Assembly (NCBI GenBank): GCA_963854835.1
Contig: OY978526.1
Span: 74,434,418 to 74,498,417, forward strand
Source of the DNA: Megamerina dolium
Lineage: Eukaryota > Arthropoda > Insecta > Diptera > Megamerinidae
DNA: 64,000 nucleotides
Direction: 5' to 3'
The notes beneath the pieces are model-generated. The model saw only the letters and a list, made by a program, of their open reading frames with translations. It ran no database searches and was not told the DNA's origin. Position 1 is the first letter of the stretch; each line of letters begins with the position of its first letter. This document shows positions 48,311-61,165 of this stretch, one piece after another. The translations under genes and the position numbers were made by a program.

Positions 48311-50156
48311 TGAACGCGCTCATGGGTTTCTCTTCCACAACATTTTGGGTTAATTTCATACACATCTCATTATAAGTTTATTTATTGAAAAATACTATCT
48401 AATTTATTATATATATTTTCTAGATTATGTTTTATTTGTACTTCGTTTAGATTTCATTTCTCTGAGCTGTGATTTGTTTAGATTGAGTTCCATATCCATT
48501 ATATATTATTTAGCTTGGATTGCTTAACGTCTGGATTGTGTTCAATTTAGACTACATTTATATGTAATTTGCTTATTCGAATTTCGTTATACAATAACTA
48601 CAATTTTAAAGTATATTTCCTTCTTGAAAATATTTTATTTGTCATCTATGGGTTAAGAGAAAACATTAAATGCTGCAACAGTGCTAGGTAAAAAAGAATT
48701 TATGGTAATTTTTATTCGATAATTTGTATTCTTCATACATAAATCAAACAAGCAATGTAACATATTTTTATATTGGAGCATCCTTTTCCTTTAATACTAC
48801 AATTCTCTTAAAACGATGATACACTTGTATAATAAGTAGTGAAGGTTTGCCATGGAGAAAACATAAAAGCTATGATGTATCGTATGATAGACGAGATTTT
48901 ATATTTAAATATAGGTACTTATATATTTATGTATTCAGATATGTGATAATGTACACATATCTAAGAAAAATAGCCACGTATTTGTCCTACATATTAAATT
49001 GAATGTTTTTGTAACATCATAAAATATTTATGTTGTTAGTAAAATGAAAGAATAGATGAAAAAAAGAATTAAAATTCAAAGTGCCATTGATATGTTGTGT
49101 TATAACATTTACCTGGATTTATAGTTTTAGTGGTTATGATAGTGGTAATGGTGTTATTAATGTTGATGTACTCGTACTGCATATAGTGGACGCCATCAAT
49201 GAATACGCATAAAAATTACTCATGTTCATCGCGCCCATTCATACTCCTATGTATATAGTTGCTATAATACCATATCTAAACGCATTACGGAATACGTCAG
49301 CCATCGAAAATTCAGGCTTGTGGCAAAATGACTCATAAAATTTTATGCCAACAGTTGTTTGAATGATGACGTACACATATGTAGTGGCATATAGGTAGTA
49401 TCTAAATACACATACACATATAATATATGTATATCGTATGTGGGTGTAAGCTTAACACACTAAAATAAATACATAAATAAACACATAAAAAATACACACA
49501 CACACACAATACACTAACACATTCTCACACATACATTTGTGAAACCTTGTAAATACGCACATATTATGATTTTACATATATATGAAGAACAAGCGAACAA
49601 TTTGGAAAAGCTTCTGTGGCGGAAAATTTTTAACAAAATAAACAAAGCGAATCCATTATCCAGGGTCCATGGTTTAAGTAAGCAATCAATTGCTTTTGTT
49701 TTATTATTTATTTATTTTTTTCACTCTTTTTCTTTTTACATCATAGACAAATACCAAAATATAAAAATGGTTATAAAAAATGAATAATAACAATTTATGA
49801 TAATACACATATACTTTTAATATATCTATCTATAGTACATATGTATGCACATAATATCACTAAATGTTCATATTAAACTAAATTTTTGCCTTAAAATGTA
49901 TAGCTTAAGTGATATTTAAGCAACCGAAAACATATAGCGAAAATTTAAAGACTTGTTTAGCATTTCAACACTGGTATATAATGTACAAAAGTATTATTTA
50001 TGATTTTTTGCAAAATTTTGTATTCACTCTTTTTAAAGCTAAGACTTACTCTTCCGTGATGTGCCTGGTCAAGACTTTCCAGTTTCTCCTATAGTATTAT
50101 TTGAAGAGTTTTCTCATAAAAATCATTACCTCATTCATATAATATTGAGTCGGTGC
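48311..50156. other. unassigned AT-rich sequence
   Basis: Includes a (CA)n tract at about 49495-49508 and TACATA words. Nothing coding was recognised. Confidence 0.5.
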
Positions 50157-50158
50157 TA

Positions 50159-51429
50159 CAGGGTGATTTTTTGGCAACTTTCTTTTTGGCAACACTGTTT
50201 TTGGAGGCTCAGCTGTTTTCGTGTAACATGTTACTGTCAAACATGTTTAGTTTGGTCTATAATTCAATTATGAATCGACTTACAAAAGAACACCGCTTGC
50301 AGATTATTAAATTTTATTAACAAACTTCATGCTCGGTTAAGAAAGTGCATCGTGCACTTCTTCCATTTTATGGTCAGTTTGTGCGACCTTCTGAGGCGGC
50401 TATTCGGAATCTTGTGACTAAATTTTGCACCACGCATACGTAGAGTGCGGACAGAGGAAAATATCGCAGCTGTATCCGCCAGTGTTGTTGATGACCGTGA
50501 ATTATCGATTCGGCGCCGTCCGTAGCAACTGGACCTCTGTTACTCCACTACGTGGAAAATATTGCGGAAGGATTTGGGTGTAAAACCTTTTGAAATACAG
50601 ATGGTGCCAAAAATTGAGGCCACACGACCTACCACAACGACTAACTTTTGGTGAATGGGCGCTGGCAAAGTTGGATGAAGATCCACGTTTTTATCGGAAA
50701 ATTGTGTTCAGCGATGAAGCTCATTTCTGGTTGAATGGATACGTGAACAATCAAAATTGCCATATTTGATGTGAAGAGCAGTCAGAAGCATTGCAAGAAC
50801 TGTTAATGCATCCCGAAAAATGCACTGTTTGATGTGGATTATGGACTGGTGGCATCATTGGACTGTACTTTTTCAAAGACGACGAAGGCACGAACGTTAC
50901 TGTGAATGGCGATCGCTACCGTGCGATGATTATAAACTTTTTTTTGCCCAAAATGGAAGAGCTGGACTTGGCTGGCATGTGGTTTCAACAAGACGGCGCC
51001 ACATGCCACACAGCACACGAAACAATGGCCCAATTGAGAGGCGAGTTCGGTGAACCGGTTTTTTCACGTTTGGGGTCGGTCAATTAGCCGCCTAGATTGT
51101 GCGATTTAACGCCCTTAGACTATTTTTTGTGAGGCTATGTTAAGGCTCATGTATATAGCGACAAGCTCGCAACGGTTAACGCACTGGAAGCCAATATTGA
51201 AGAATTTATTCATGAGATACTGGCCAATATGTTGAAAAGAGTATGCCAAAATTGGACCCAGCGTATGAAACATTTAAGGCGCAGCCTCGATTAACATATA
51301 CATGAAATCATCTTTAAACATTGAATTATATCGATCGTTCTATCGAATCAAATAAAGATTTCATATATTTCTCTAAATTTTATGTGTTCTTTTTAATTGA
51401 AATCTGAAAGCTCTTAAAAAATCACCTTG
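50159..51429 (+). mobile_element. complete decayed rosa-type (DD41D) element
   Basis: 1271 bp with TIRs CAGGGTGATTTTTT (left) and CAAGGTGATTTTTT (right, reverse complement), TA at 50157-50158 and 51430-51431. It is distinct from the copy at 35079-36411, whose ends carry GTGATCCA, so at least two rosa-like lineages are present. It is not associated with the family A array. Confidence 0.9.
50270..51294 (+). pseudogene. rosa-type transposase pseudogene
   Basis: Starts MNRLTKEHRLQIIKFY followed by a stop. Later blocks are FSDEAHFWLNGYVNNQN (first acidic block), GGIIGLYFFKDDEGTNVTVN, GDRYRAMI, MWFQQDGATCHTAHETMAQL (second Asp) and PPRLCDLTPLDYF (third Asp, 41 residues after the second). It ends near VCQNWTQRMKHLRRSLD. 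Several stops and frameshifts make it inactive. Confidence 0.88.
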
Positions 51430-51431
51430 TA

Positions 51432-52689
51432 TATTACATTTATATGACCTTCAAAGAATTTTCATTGATTTGCTTAACCCTCACAAGTCCTAGCATCAAA
51501 TTTGGCCCTATTATATTATATTCTAATATTTGGATATTTATATCGTTTGATATTGATTATATTCACGGAAGATAGTCAATAATTTCATGTAACAGATGAC
51601 TTTCACGTATTTTTTGTTAAATGGATAAGTTTTATTAAAATATTTGATGAACTCTTCATCATCAGTCTTGAGATGAAAGAGGTATTTAAACTCTCAGGTA
51701 CTTATGAGTTATTTAAAAAAATTTTATTTATTTACTAAAAATGTATTTTAATAGAAAAAGAAGCAGTCAAAGTAAGAAGAATAATTTATTGTTATCCTTC
51801 ACTAAATTTCCTGTAGAATTGAAATAAATCTAGACTACTTTATTGCTCTTATGATTGTACGACAATGGTTACAAGATTTATTTGTTTGTGTTTGCTTTTC
51901 TTTTGTACAAGTACCTTTTTTAATATGACTTCGATGATATTGACAGTCAAATTATAACTTTTTAATTACTAAATGAGTTTTAAATTTGACAATTTTGTTG
52001 GTTGACACTTGTATAAATATGCAACCAAATGTTCATATATATTATTTTAACAAAAGTTATACCAAATTAAAACCCATGTAAATTTTATATGCCACCATAT
52101 TTGCAGTAATAGTGAAAATTGTCACCAATTGTGCAAATTTATAAATCGCTGTAAGCTTTCTGTTGGACAATTTCAAATTGTTATTTAGTTACAATCATTA
52201 ATTTGAATTTAAACTATTAAATTGTTAAGCTACCGCATTCATACCAAATAAATATCCTACTTATATGCGTGCATATCGAATTGTTATTTATGTGTGTAAA
52301 TGACATTTGTGGGTTAACCAAATGATTTATGATAAAAATAACTAAACAAAATGAATGTTTTGTTTATTTTCAAATGTGTCAAGCATTTACAATATGACAT
52401 ATAATGCTTTTTTGGGACTAATTTTGTAGACGTTTGTACATACTTTGCTTTCAAAATATGCTACAAAGGCTGCTTATATTCGGCAATATGTTTTAAGTTG
52501 ATTATGATCATATACCCAAAACTAATTAAAATTTTTATGTGCATATACATATATAGTAGTAGTGTGTAATATTACGTTTAATGTTTAGGTTGACTTATTT
52601 AAAGTTACTTTTTCCAGTAGGCTTTTTATGACAGATCAACCTGTCAAACCTATTTAAAACTCTCATGATATTTTTGTTTCGAATTGCTC
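51432..52689. other. unassigned AT-rich sequence
   Basis: No coding or repeat signature beyond AT-rich words. Confidence 0.5.
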
Positions 52690-53150
52690 AGTACTCTGTT
52701 ACTCGGAACCGACGAACGTAAGGAGTTCTCTTCTAATAAAAAATGAATAAATATGTGGCATTTATAAGCTCCGAAGGGCTATTTTGTCGAGTTTCTCTTC
52801 CATTCTTTTTGTGCATGCTAAATTTTGGACAGTATTAGAAGGGGCCTACTTATTTTGGCCGGTTCCGAATGACAGAACGATTGCGACATCACTTTTTCTG
52901 AGCTTTGTCACAGAGTTCTTTTAGAAGCTTTTCCATGGCAAATTGTTACTGCTGGAAGAATTGCCAATTGCTTGTCGACAGGTGGGTTACGTTCGAAAGG
53001 AAAATCTTTTCGATATTAAATTTGTTATTCTAATAATGTTCTCTTCTAATACTGACCATAATTAATAGTACTGGAAGAGGAAAACATAGACAAAGGATCT
53101 CTTGGAGCCTATAAGTGCCAAATTTATATTTATATAAAAATAAAAATATA
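52690..53150 (+). mobile_element. old forward SINE interrupted by a younger reverse SINE
   Basis: ACTCGGAACCGACGAACGTA...TTCTCTTCTAATA (to 52738) is the forward SINE body. It resumes after the inserted copy as CTGACCATAATTAATAGTAC, TGGAAGAGGAAAAC and TTGGAGCCTATAAGTGCC with an AT tail. The upstream body and tRNA head are not recognisable. Confidence 0.7.
52739..53037 (-). mobile_element. 5'-truncated SINE nested in another SINE
   Basis: An exact 14-bp duplication GTTCTCTTCTAATA (52725-52738 and 53038-53051), derived from the host SINE, flanks it. In its own sense it lacks the tRNA-like head, starting near AACAAATTTAATATCG, and ends with a CCACATATTTATTCATTTTT tail. Confidence 0.88.
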
Positions 53151-55262
53151 AGCTCTAGATACTTAATTTGCCCATATCAAATATTGATGAGCAGAATATA
53201 CTATTTCTCCTGTGTGCATTGTTTAGGTTTCAATTAAGTGGTGGCCTTACTACATCGAACAAGCGCCTGAGAGTGGCAGAGAAAGTGGACGAAAGATTTC
53301 TCGTTTTCCTCATTCAAGCAGCTAAATGGCAAAAGTCATTAGCAGAGAGTCCCTTACTGATCACATATCTACACACCACCCAGAGTCTGGCTATGATTGT
53401 AACTGTGTCGCTGATGCTAGTGAGGCCTACTGTGTCCTTAATTATAGGGAAATGACCAAATTTGTCTAGTGATTGCTCAATTAGTATCACGGTTCACCAT
53501 CATTCACATCAAAGCAGCAAGAGGTGTTTCAGTCGATGTTAGAGCAACCGGCAACCCCTTCCACTTCTTAATTTTTTTTGTATTTTGTATTGGATTTCCA
53601 GGTTCCCTCGAAAATACTCATGTAATCACTCATACTATGTATACGTTGAAGAATCCCGTTATCTTGTGCAGAGTTAGTCGACACTGGAGGGGGTTTTATA
53701 GCTGCTTTTGTGAAAGTGTAAATTTTCCTGACAGATATGAATTAAGATTTGATACAATTTGCCACCTCGAAAGGCAATGATCTCAGCGTTGGATGCTAAG
53801 CATTGATCTGATTGGTTATGAAAATATACTACATTCTACCATTCCGTTCAACATGCAAAACATGAGCTCATGCAACATCAATGCAACTCCAATTCATTCT
53901 GGAAGCCATGTCGTTTGATTCTTTTGGAGTGCTGATTATATTTTCGAATGATCGTATTCAGTTTGACTTCAGAAATGTATCGCATTGAGCTCATTAGTTG
54001 CAACTGACGCGATGTGTTGACCTTATGTAGCTATGAGGACCAGATACCAAAAGCTGTAGAGTGCCTCTCAAAGGAGTAAACCTATTATGCCTAGACATGC
54101 TGTTGGGTTTTATTTTCTCCAGAAGGCATATGTGAGTCTTTAGTTACTCTCTCCTGCAAAAGTATACTAATGAGATCTATTATGTGCATATCTGTTTTCA
54201 GGTTTATAGCCTTTGACTTGGTGTTACAAAAAATCCTTTATTGCGAAGCGTATAGTCTATCTAGCCTCTATATATAATGAATGAAGGATTAAATATTAAG
54301 TCGGAGTTTCAACTTTTCTGAAATATAAAATATTTCATAACTGGCACAATATAAAAATGAACACTCGTACTTGACGCTCTTATTCTTTGGTATCACCCTG
54401 ATTTTGAGGAGAAATATATAAGGCAATCGAATATCTGTTTCGAAACAATATTGACAATTAATTAAATGCCAGATAATGAAAGGTAATTGCCATTTTTACT
54501 AGTTTCTTGATTCGAACATTTCGTGTTGATGCTTATAACTTAATGCTTCATTGATGTTTATTTAAAAACTGAAAGTAATTGAGGAACCTTCAAACTGCTG
54601 TCAATTGTCAACTTTCGTTCTTTATTTGTCTCTCACTATCGACGTCTTCATATACGAGTATGTACATATATTGTATATAAATATCAGTTCATATTGTCAA
54701 TCTATCAAATGAAATGAACATCATGCCATGTAGTTGCATATGCAGCAATTCCCATAATGCTACCACAATATGAATCTATACAATTTTACAATACAATATG
54801 TATATTGTAAGTACATCACCATACATATATAGTATATACATACATATACTTCCATGGTACTGCCAGTACGACCGGCAAATGTGGGTGCACAAAGATATAT
54901 CTATGTATGCATATACTCGTACATATTCTTATATTTTGTATAATGCATATATAATAAAATCGTTGCCGCTTGAATGCCATAAAAAATTGTTGCCGAAACC
55001 AGTTGTTTACATTACAACAATCCTCGAGAAGGATTGTTTATTCAAATTGTGCACACTGCACACATGCACACTTACACATATTTCATATTCACAAATTCAC
55101 TGATTCACCGTAACAATACTTACTCTATTGCTGTTTCATATATATAATATATAAATAAGAGAATACTACACATATTATATTGACAATTCGTTTTGTTTAG
55201 TTGTTGTATTGTTGTTGCATACATATTCATATATATACTACATACATATGAATGCGTATTAA
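53151..55262. other. unassigned sequence; 53200-54250 is more GC-balanced
   Basis: Frames of 95 and 103 codons lie at 53168-53455 and 53469-53780 (+). The composition differs from the AT-rich flanks. A WQRKWTK-like phrase near 53280 recalls the 3' region of some LINEs, but nothing else aligns, so no call is made. Confidence 0.35.
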
Positions 55263-55877
55263 GGTGGCAATTATTTAAAAAAAGTTTAAATTTCCCCTAA
55301 CTACGGATAAAAACATTAAAAGTGGCATTATATTCGAGATTAGTCATTTAAGTAGAAGTAGTAAAGGTATGGAGTAAGCGTGTTGCAGGGAAAAGTTGGG
55401 GTGAAAACCTGAAGTTTATGTACAAATTTAAATTTTTTATAAGAGTTCCAGTAAGTGATGGATATAAAAGGTAAATAAGTTTGTGGAAAATGCTGAAAGA
55501 ACAAATGCCTGGTAGTCGGTCTTACATTTAGTTTCTCTAGAGACGATTCCTAGGCGTTCATTTTATATATTCGTTCCCTTAAGGGTGAAGATAGGGGCTA
55601 AGTATGTTTATTTGAGCTCTGTAAAGACAACTCCTCGACAGCTATGAAGTTATTTGTCGATTTTCATGTGATTTTGGGTTAATTTTCTATTACAGTCCTC
55701 GTTAGGAGTCATTTAGCAAAAATATTGAAGAAATGAAATGCAGAGGGTTCTAATACTTCATCATCGGTATGAAACTTTCTATTTCGTAGTTGTTATTTTT
55801 ATAAAAGCGAATATTCTTAAGCTCTGAAAACTAGAATTTTTGTTGAATAAATTTCTCCCATACATACGGCGACCACC
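55263..55877. mobile_element. possible TTAA-flanked non-autonomous element
   Basis: TTAA|GGTGG on the left (55259-55267) mirrors CCACC|TTAA on the right (55873-55881). A TTAA duplication is typical of piggyBac-type elements. The terminal match is only about 5 bp beyond TTAA, so chance is possible. The interior (615 bp) is non-coding and includes family C repeats. Confidence 0.3.
55500..55720 (+). repeat. diverged repeat family C
   Basis: TTACATTTAGTTTCTCTAGAGACGATTCCTAGG, CCCTTAAGGGTGAAGATAGGGGC and TTATTTGTCGATTTTCATGTGATTTTGGG correspond in order to blocks at 9760-10060. Confidence 0.5.
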
Positions 55878-56099
55878 TTAACATGCTTGTGTGTTCATAT
55901 TATGCGCAATAATTCTGTTATTCCCAAGTGTACTCATAGTTGGTACACATGAGACATGAGCATGTATTTTGGCATATAACTGCAGTGATAGTAACAAAGA
56001 AATGTCAGGAGGCGGGAGATAGGACTTTCATAAATTTTTTTTTTCAAAATTTTGTTTATAAGCATTTCGATAATATACAACATCATTAAAAATATATGG

Positions 56100-56400
56100 G
56101 AAATAGATTTGACCTCATGCGAAGGATAACTTTTGGTAAAGGTTTCGCTACGTGGGTCGAATTAAGTAAATATGAAGTCAAGTCTACTCTCGAAAAGGCA
56201 AAAGCTCCTTTTAAAAACTGCACATTATGCCTATCCTTACATATGACGCAGAAATTTGAACACTTTCCACCTCTAAGAGCATGTAAAAGGATAAACCTTA
56301 GCGAAAATTTCTACCTATTTGTGTTGGTGTGGATAAGGTATAACTTACAACCCTGTGCAGTATCAACTTAAAGCCAAAACTGACGTAGTTAAGTGCATAA
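56100..56400 (+). pseudogene. decayed RTE-like LINE fragment
   Basis: In one frame the translation reads KLHIMPILTYDAEI-stop-TL, matching KSLIMPVLTYGAEAWTI of the LINE at 16994-18508. About 130 bp further on, GGATAAGGTATAAC matches the DNA encoding the IRYN motif of that LINE. Stops and indels abound. Confidence 0.55.
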
Positions 56401-56953
56401 AAGTCTAGCGGATGAACTGGTACGATTTTGTTGCCAGCCGGCAAAATCGTGTAATCGATTGTAATAGGTTTTAGTTGAACCTTGCCAGAGAAAAAAATGT
56501 ATGGAAATATGATTAAGGGGCAGGCATCATAGGAAAATTAATGAATTGCTAATGAAATAATTATATCTCGCAAGAGGATTGAATTTCATAAAGGTACTCT
56601 TAAAGTGTAAAAAATAAAAGATACAGTGATTTCACTATACAGAATATAACACAAGTATATCATGGGATAGGAAATACGTGGGATTTGCGGCCATACGTGA
56701 TATGAACGTTAACTAGATTTATAAAAAAAATGCATAATGCATTTAAACTCTCCTTCTATGGATGAGGTTAGTAATTCAAATTCAGACTACACTATTTTGA
56801 CAGAATTTTTTATAAGAAAATAAAACATTTATTCCCTTAAACTGTGTCCCATTTCCGTAATACCTTCCAAATAAAGAATATGTTTTTATTCATGACTAAA
56901 AAATACAGAAATCAAGAATGATTATTAATTATTATTTCTATTTTACCAGTTTC
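56401..56953. other. unassigned sequence
   Basis: AT-rich spacer. No feature recognised. Confidence 0.5.
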
Positions 56954-56961
56954 AAACTCTG

Positions 56962-57349
56962 GGGTGCCGTAGTTAGTGCGTTGACCTTCTGATCTGTAGG
57001 TTGTGGGGTCAATCCCCGACTGAAGCATAACAAAATTTAATATCGAAAAGATTTTTCTTTCGAACGGTGCCCACTGCCGGCAAGAATTGGCAATTTTCCC
57101 GACAGTAACAATTTGCCAAAAATGCTTCTTAAAAGAGCTCTGTGACAAAACTAAGTTAAAGTGATGTCACAAGGGTTCTGCCGTTCGGAACCGGCTAATA
57201 TACTCGAAAGTAGGTTCCTTCTAATGCTGTCCAAATTTAACATGCACAACAGTATTGGAAGAGAAGCTCGGTGGTATCACAATGGGCATTTCTGGCCTAA
57301 GTGTGTACTCTCAGAGAGAGGGCAGCCACATAACCTAACCTAACGTAAA
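56962..57349 (+). mobile_element. SINE, CCTAA-tailed subfamily
   Basis: An 8-bp duplication AAACTCTG (56954-56961 and 57350-57357) flanks a slightly truncated tRNA-like head (GGGTGCCGTAGTTAGTGCG, with the middle of the A box deleted) and the diagnostic ACTAAGTTAAAGTGATGTCAC body. Its 3' end continues through GGCCTAAGTGTGTACTCTC and AGAGAGAGGGCAGCCACATA into CCTAACCTAAC. It is longer than the copy at 39309 and so shows more of the subfamily-specific 3' region. Confidence 0.9.
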
Positions 57350-57619
57350 AAACTCTGCAGTCCCTCATTGTCGTGGTGAAATGCAAAGCTTTAGCAATTG
57401 ATGAATTCTGGCAGTTTTTACTCAAGAGATATCTTCAAATCATCCAATTGACTACAACACAATACTTCTCTGAATCAATTGTCTGGTTCCGCGTTATTAG
57501 TTGAGCATTCTGGTAATCTCAATATACAGAGAGTTTAACATTAGTTTGGTAAAAGATCGGTTGCAGAAGTCGTCACAGCACTAGCATTTTTATCACTACT
57601 CATACGTTAAATCTTGCCG

Positions 57620-57960
57620 TGAAAAATTGTTTATTTATCGCAATTCACGATCCATTTTAAGAACGATTCTTTCTCGATACCAACATAAAAGGTGGGTGGT
57701 GGTGATGGAGTTGATGAGGAGATAAGTTGTTTTGAGCTCGTGATGAGCCCAAATATTGATTTTTCTTATGAATCCCAACATTCTAAGATAATTGTGTACG
57801 ATTGAATGTTGAATTTTTAGCGGCTTCGCGGTGCCATGAGTTGTCGCAAGTGGCTTAACTTCGTTCGAAGACTTCATTTCCTTCCGAACAAGGACCGTCA
57901 TTTACATCGATATTCATTGCGAAATTTGGTGAAATATGATCTTGAGTGTTAACATGAGGT
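57620..57960 (-). pseudogene. mariner transposase fragment, N-terminal half
   Basis: The minus-strand frame gives IVHNYLRMLGFIRKINIWAH followed by HELK, matching the conserved region ending in -WVPHELK of mariner transposases. A shifted frame gives EKESFLKWIVNCDK, matching FLK-IVTGDEKW with the first catalytic Asp. The downstream catalytic half is not seen. It differs from the three other mariner remnants here, so it is probably a fourth lineage. Confidence 0.65.
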
Positions 57961-60900
57961 CATGAACTATACTCGAGTTTTCACTAGCCCAATTTGTGTT
58001 CTTCCCTTTACAGAAATACTGAAGTAGCACATATATGGCGAAAGTGGACCTTTCGGATATCCATTCTTAGCTGATTTAAATACAGAACAAAGTGATCAAA
58101 CGAAATTTGAACTGTTCAAATATTTAATAATTGAGTCGATTATTATTATGATGATTACATCTATTTTCGACAAGAAAATGTTAATTAATTCTTGAATATT
58201 TTTGATATTGTCATCGTTTTCGGTCCAAGGTTCAAATTAGTATTTACACTTCTTAAAACTATTGAAGATATTTTCTCTTCACTTCTTTTTTTTTTGTTAT
58301 AAGTAATATAAACATGTTGATTTTCTAATAAATAAATTTTCCCCCCTTTTTAACTGTTGCTCATCATGATGCGCTCCTGTGTGTAACACACTTGAAATCG
58401 GCGAAAACACTTTGAACTTTCGGTGACAACTTTCTCAACTGTTACATCATGTAGCTACATAAATAATGATTATGTAAGTGAAATATTTTCACTTTTTGTT
58501 ATACGTACTTATTACTGACATATGCAATAGTCACGGTCAAATTATATACACTCGTAAAGTGTATATAGTGATGCTGTACTGAAACTAACAAGACTAACAA
58601 GAATGTCAAAAACTTTTCAAAGAAATTGAAAGCTTCCTACAAAGTATAGAGTACTGCACTTATTGAAAGTAGCAAAATAAAATAATGATGACAATAATGA
58701 CCAAAGGCTGGTGATAGTTGATTTTACAAGTGTCATCACAACATTAAATAATACACAATTTGTTAATTGAACATTGTATGAGTACATTGTACATTCAAGT
58801 ACTTACAAGTATATACACTTTGTATAAATGTGTTTACACTTTGTGGTAACGAACACAAAAAAAAAAATCCAAAAAACAATTTGAATATATTGTATATATT
58901 TACCTATCGTATGCAAATAGGTAATTGGTAAAATATCATCTCACCCGAATTACCGAATTGATATTGAACTCAACCACAATTGGCAGGACATTAACAATAT
59001 AAAATACAAGTCGTCCGGAAGTAGCAAACAAACAAATTGCATTCAAATTATCTTTTGTCTGACATTCATGCATACAGTGCACCATTATACTCAGCCGGTG
59101 TATCGGGCCACCAACATACGCACGCATACATATTTGTACTATTCACATGCACACGAATACTCGTATGAACGTGCCATATCAATGTGTATTTTAATTGCAT
59201 AATGTCCAAAACTATTGCATAAACATTTATTTATCATTTAGCAATGTTGTTTATATTTGTTGTTATATTGCATAGGATTACCTCAACACTATGATGGAGA
59301 TTGTGCAGAATGTTGTGGCAAAATTCACTTGTAATCGTTTTTACCATATATCAACCACAAGCATATTCCATATTGCTGATTCTACATAGTCTCTACATGT
59401 GTAGTATGTTACATGAAAGCAATGCGAGCGAGAGAACGTGCATTCATTACAAACTTCCAAATATCTAATTATGTTTATGTGTGCGCTCAAACATGTAGTG
59501 GTGGTGATATGGTGGTATCCTAGATGATGGTCTCAAAGTAAATAATATTCAACAACAAATGTTTGCAACTAATTGTGGTAATATCATTTCCTTAGTTGAT
59601 CAAACAGAAACACCATCATCATTGGTATCATAATAATTATCACCACAACTTATTACTGCCATTTAAATATAATTTCAATTCAATTAAATCAACATTTTAA
59701 AGTTATTGTACTACAAGTATAGTCTTAAGGGGTATATATTCACTAAATTAATTTACATCAGAAGCTATCCCATAAATAAGTTTAAATCACTTGAAATAAC
59801 TTGCAATAATTCTTCAAAACAATTGCAAATCATTTAATTTATTCGCTGGGGGTGGTGATCTAAAAATTAATGGTATAATATGAGACACTCTTTAATATAC
59901 ATTGATGCGATGAGATGAGCAGCATGGAATTTAAATTGGCTACCATATGGAAATAGATTTTGTGTAGACGAAGAAGTAGGTAAAGAAAGAAACTAAAATT
60001 TTTCATCAATCTATTCAAATACCTAAATCTCTTGTCCAATATATTGAATAGTAATATTTTTATATATAAACAATACACTGAAGTTTGTGACAGCTGTCAT
60101 TTTATGACATATTTTTTCGACCGTAAAGTGAAGCTGTGCGTTATTTTTTTATTCATATATATTGTACACAACTTCTATTCAACTTCGATTTAATTTTAGA
60201 ACTTGCTAACAGTTTAAATTTAGTTTTTATGGATTTTCTTGTCTATTGTTTTATTTTCTTCTCCTTTCATATATTCGACTAAATACACACTGACACAATT
60301 TGAGAGTCATTGTCCGGGAGCGGAATGATTCAATCTCAGGACGAAAGACCTAGATCCATATAGTAAAACCTTCAAAACTTTTTGTATTCTCAGTCCAAAT
60401 TTTTTTTATGGCCATATTAAATTTACAATTTTTTGCCTGACTGCTTTTAGAATAAGTGGGAAGAAAGGGTGAAAATTCATATCGGAGCGAAATATATTGT
60501 TTTGATGCGTATAGTAAAATTTTACGGGGAATAATTTTGTAGAACACTTTAACCCGTGAGCTCTCTCACGATAGGGTCGTTTTGACCTCTATTTTTTAAA
60601 GCCGAATTAAAATGGCATTTGGGAGTTCGATAGAGGATTAATATATTCTAGAAAATTATTCACCTCTAATAAAATCTTATACGAAGAACGTAAAGTCCAC
60701 TGAAAATAAAAAACAAATATATCCCCTTGAAATATGCAACTTTTTTTTATGTATTCTTTTATATTTTGTTCATAAATATAACTCCAGCTCTTTTTGAGGG
60801 TGATAGTTCAGCACTTGGGACATCACATCGCAGTCATCAATATCATATGAAACTGAGTTACACATGATGTCCACATGTGATTCCAATGCTAACTAAGCCA

Positions 60901-60974
60901 AAACGATTTTTAAAAATAAATGTTTTGCTTTTATCCAAAAACTCCTGGTGTGCCCTTGCCTCTTACTTGCCTAT
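57961..60974. other. unassigned AT-rich sequence
   Basis: TACATA/TATGTA words and short A or T runs. No gene, TIR pair or tRNA-like head was found. Confidence 0.45.
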
Positions 60975-61165
60975 CTCCCCAATATAAGCGATTTTGATCG
61001 GTTATTGACCGAATATAAAATGCTTCGACATTCGTCTTAGTTTTCCACCGATAGAAGAAGAAATATATTTGGTCGTCCCATCGGAAGTTGGATCTCTCTC
61101 TTCATCGGCATTCTCCAGCGAGTCGCGAATGCCACACCTTCTTGGCTGGATCATATTTGCCGTTA
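60975..61165 (-). pseudogene. decayed RTE-like LINE 3' end
   Basis: The plus-strand order GACCGAATATAAAATGCTTCG, GGTCGTCCCATCGGAAGTTGG, CTTCATCGGCATTC and CACACCTTCTTGGCTGGA parallels 16980-17170 (GGCCGAAAATAACATGCTTCG, GGTCTTTCCACCGGAGGTTTGG, CTTCTGCGTCGTCC, AACACCTTCTTAGCTGGA). It is much more diverged than the two long copies. Confidence 0.7.

Noticed and set aside
53160..54250. Possible LINE or gene based on balanced composition and a WQRKWTK phrase
   Set aside because: No second motif in order, and the frames end without recognisable domains.
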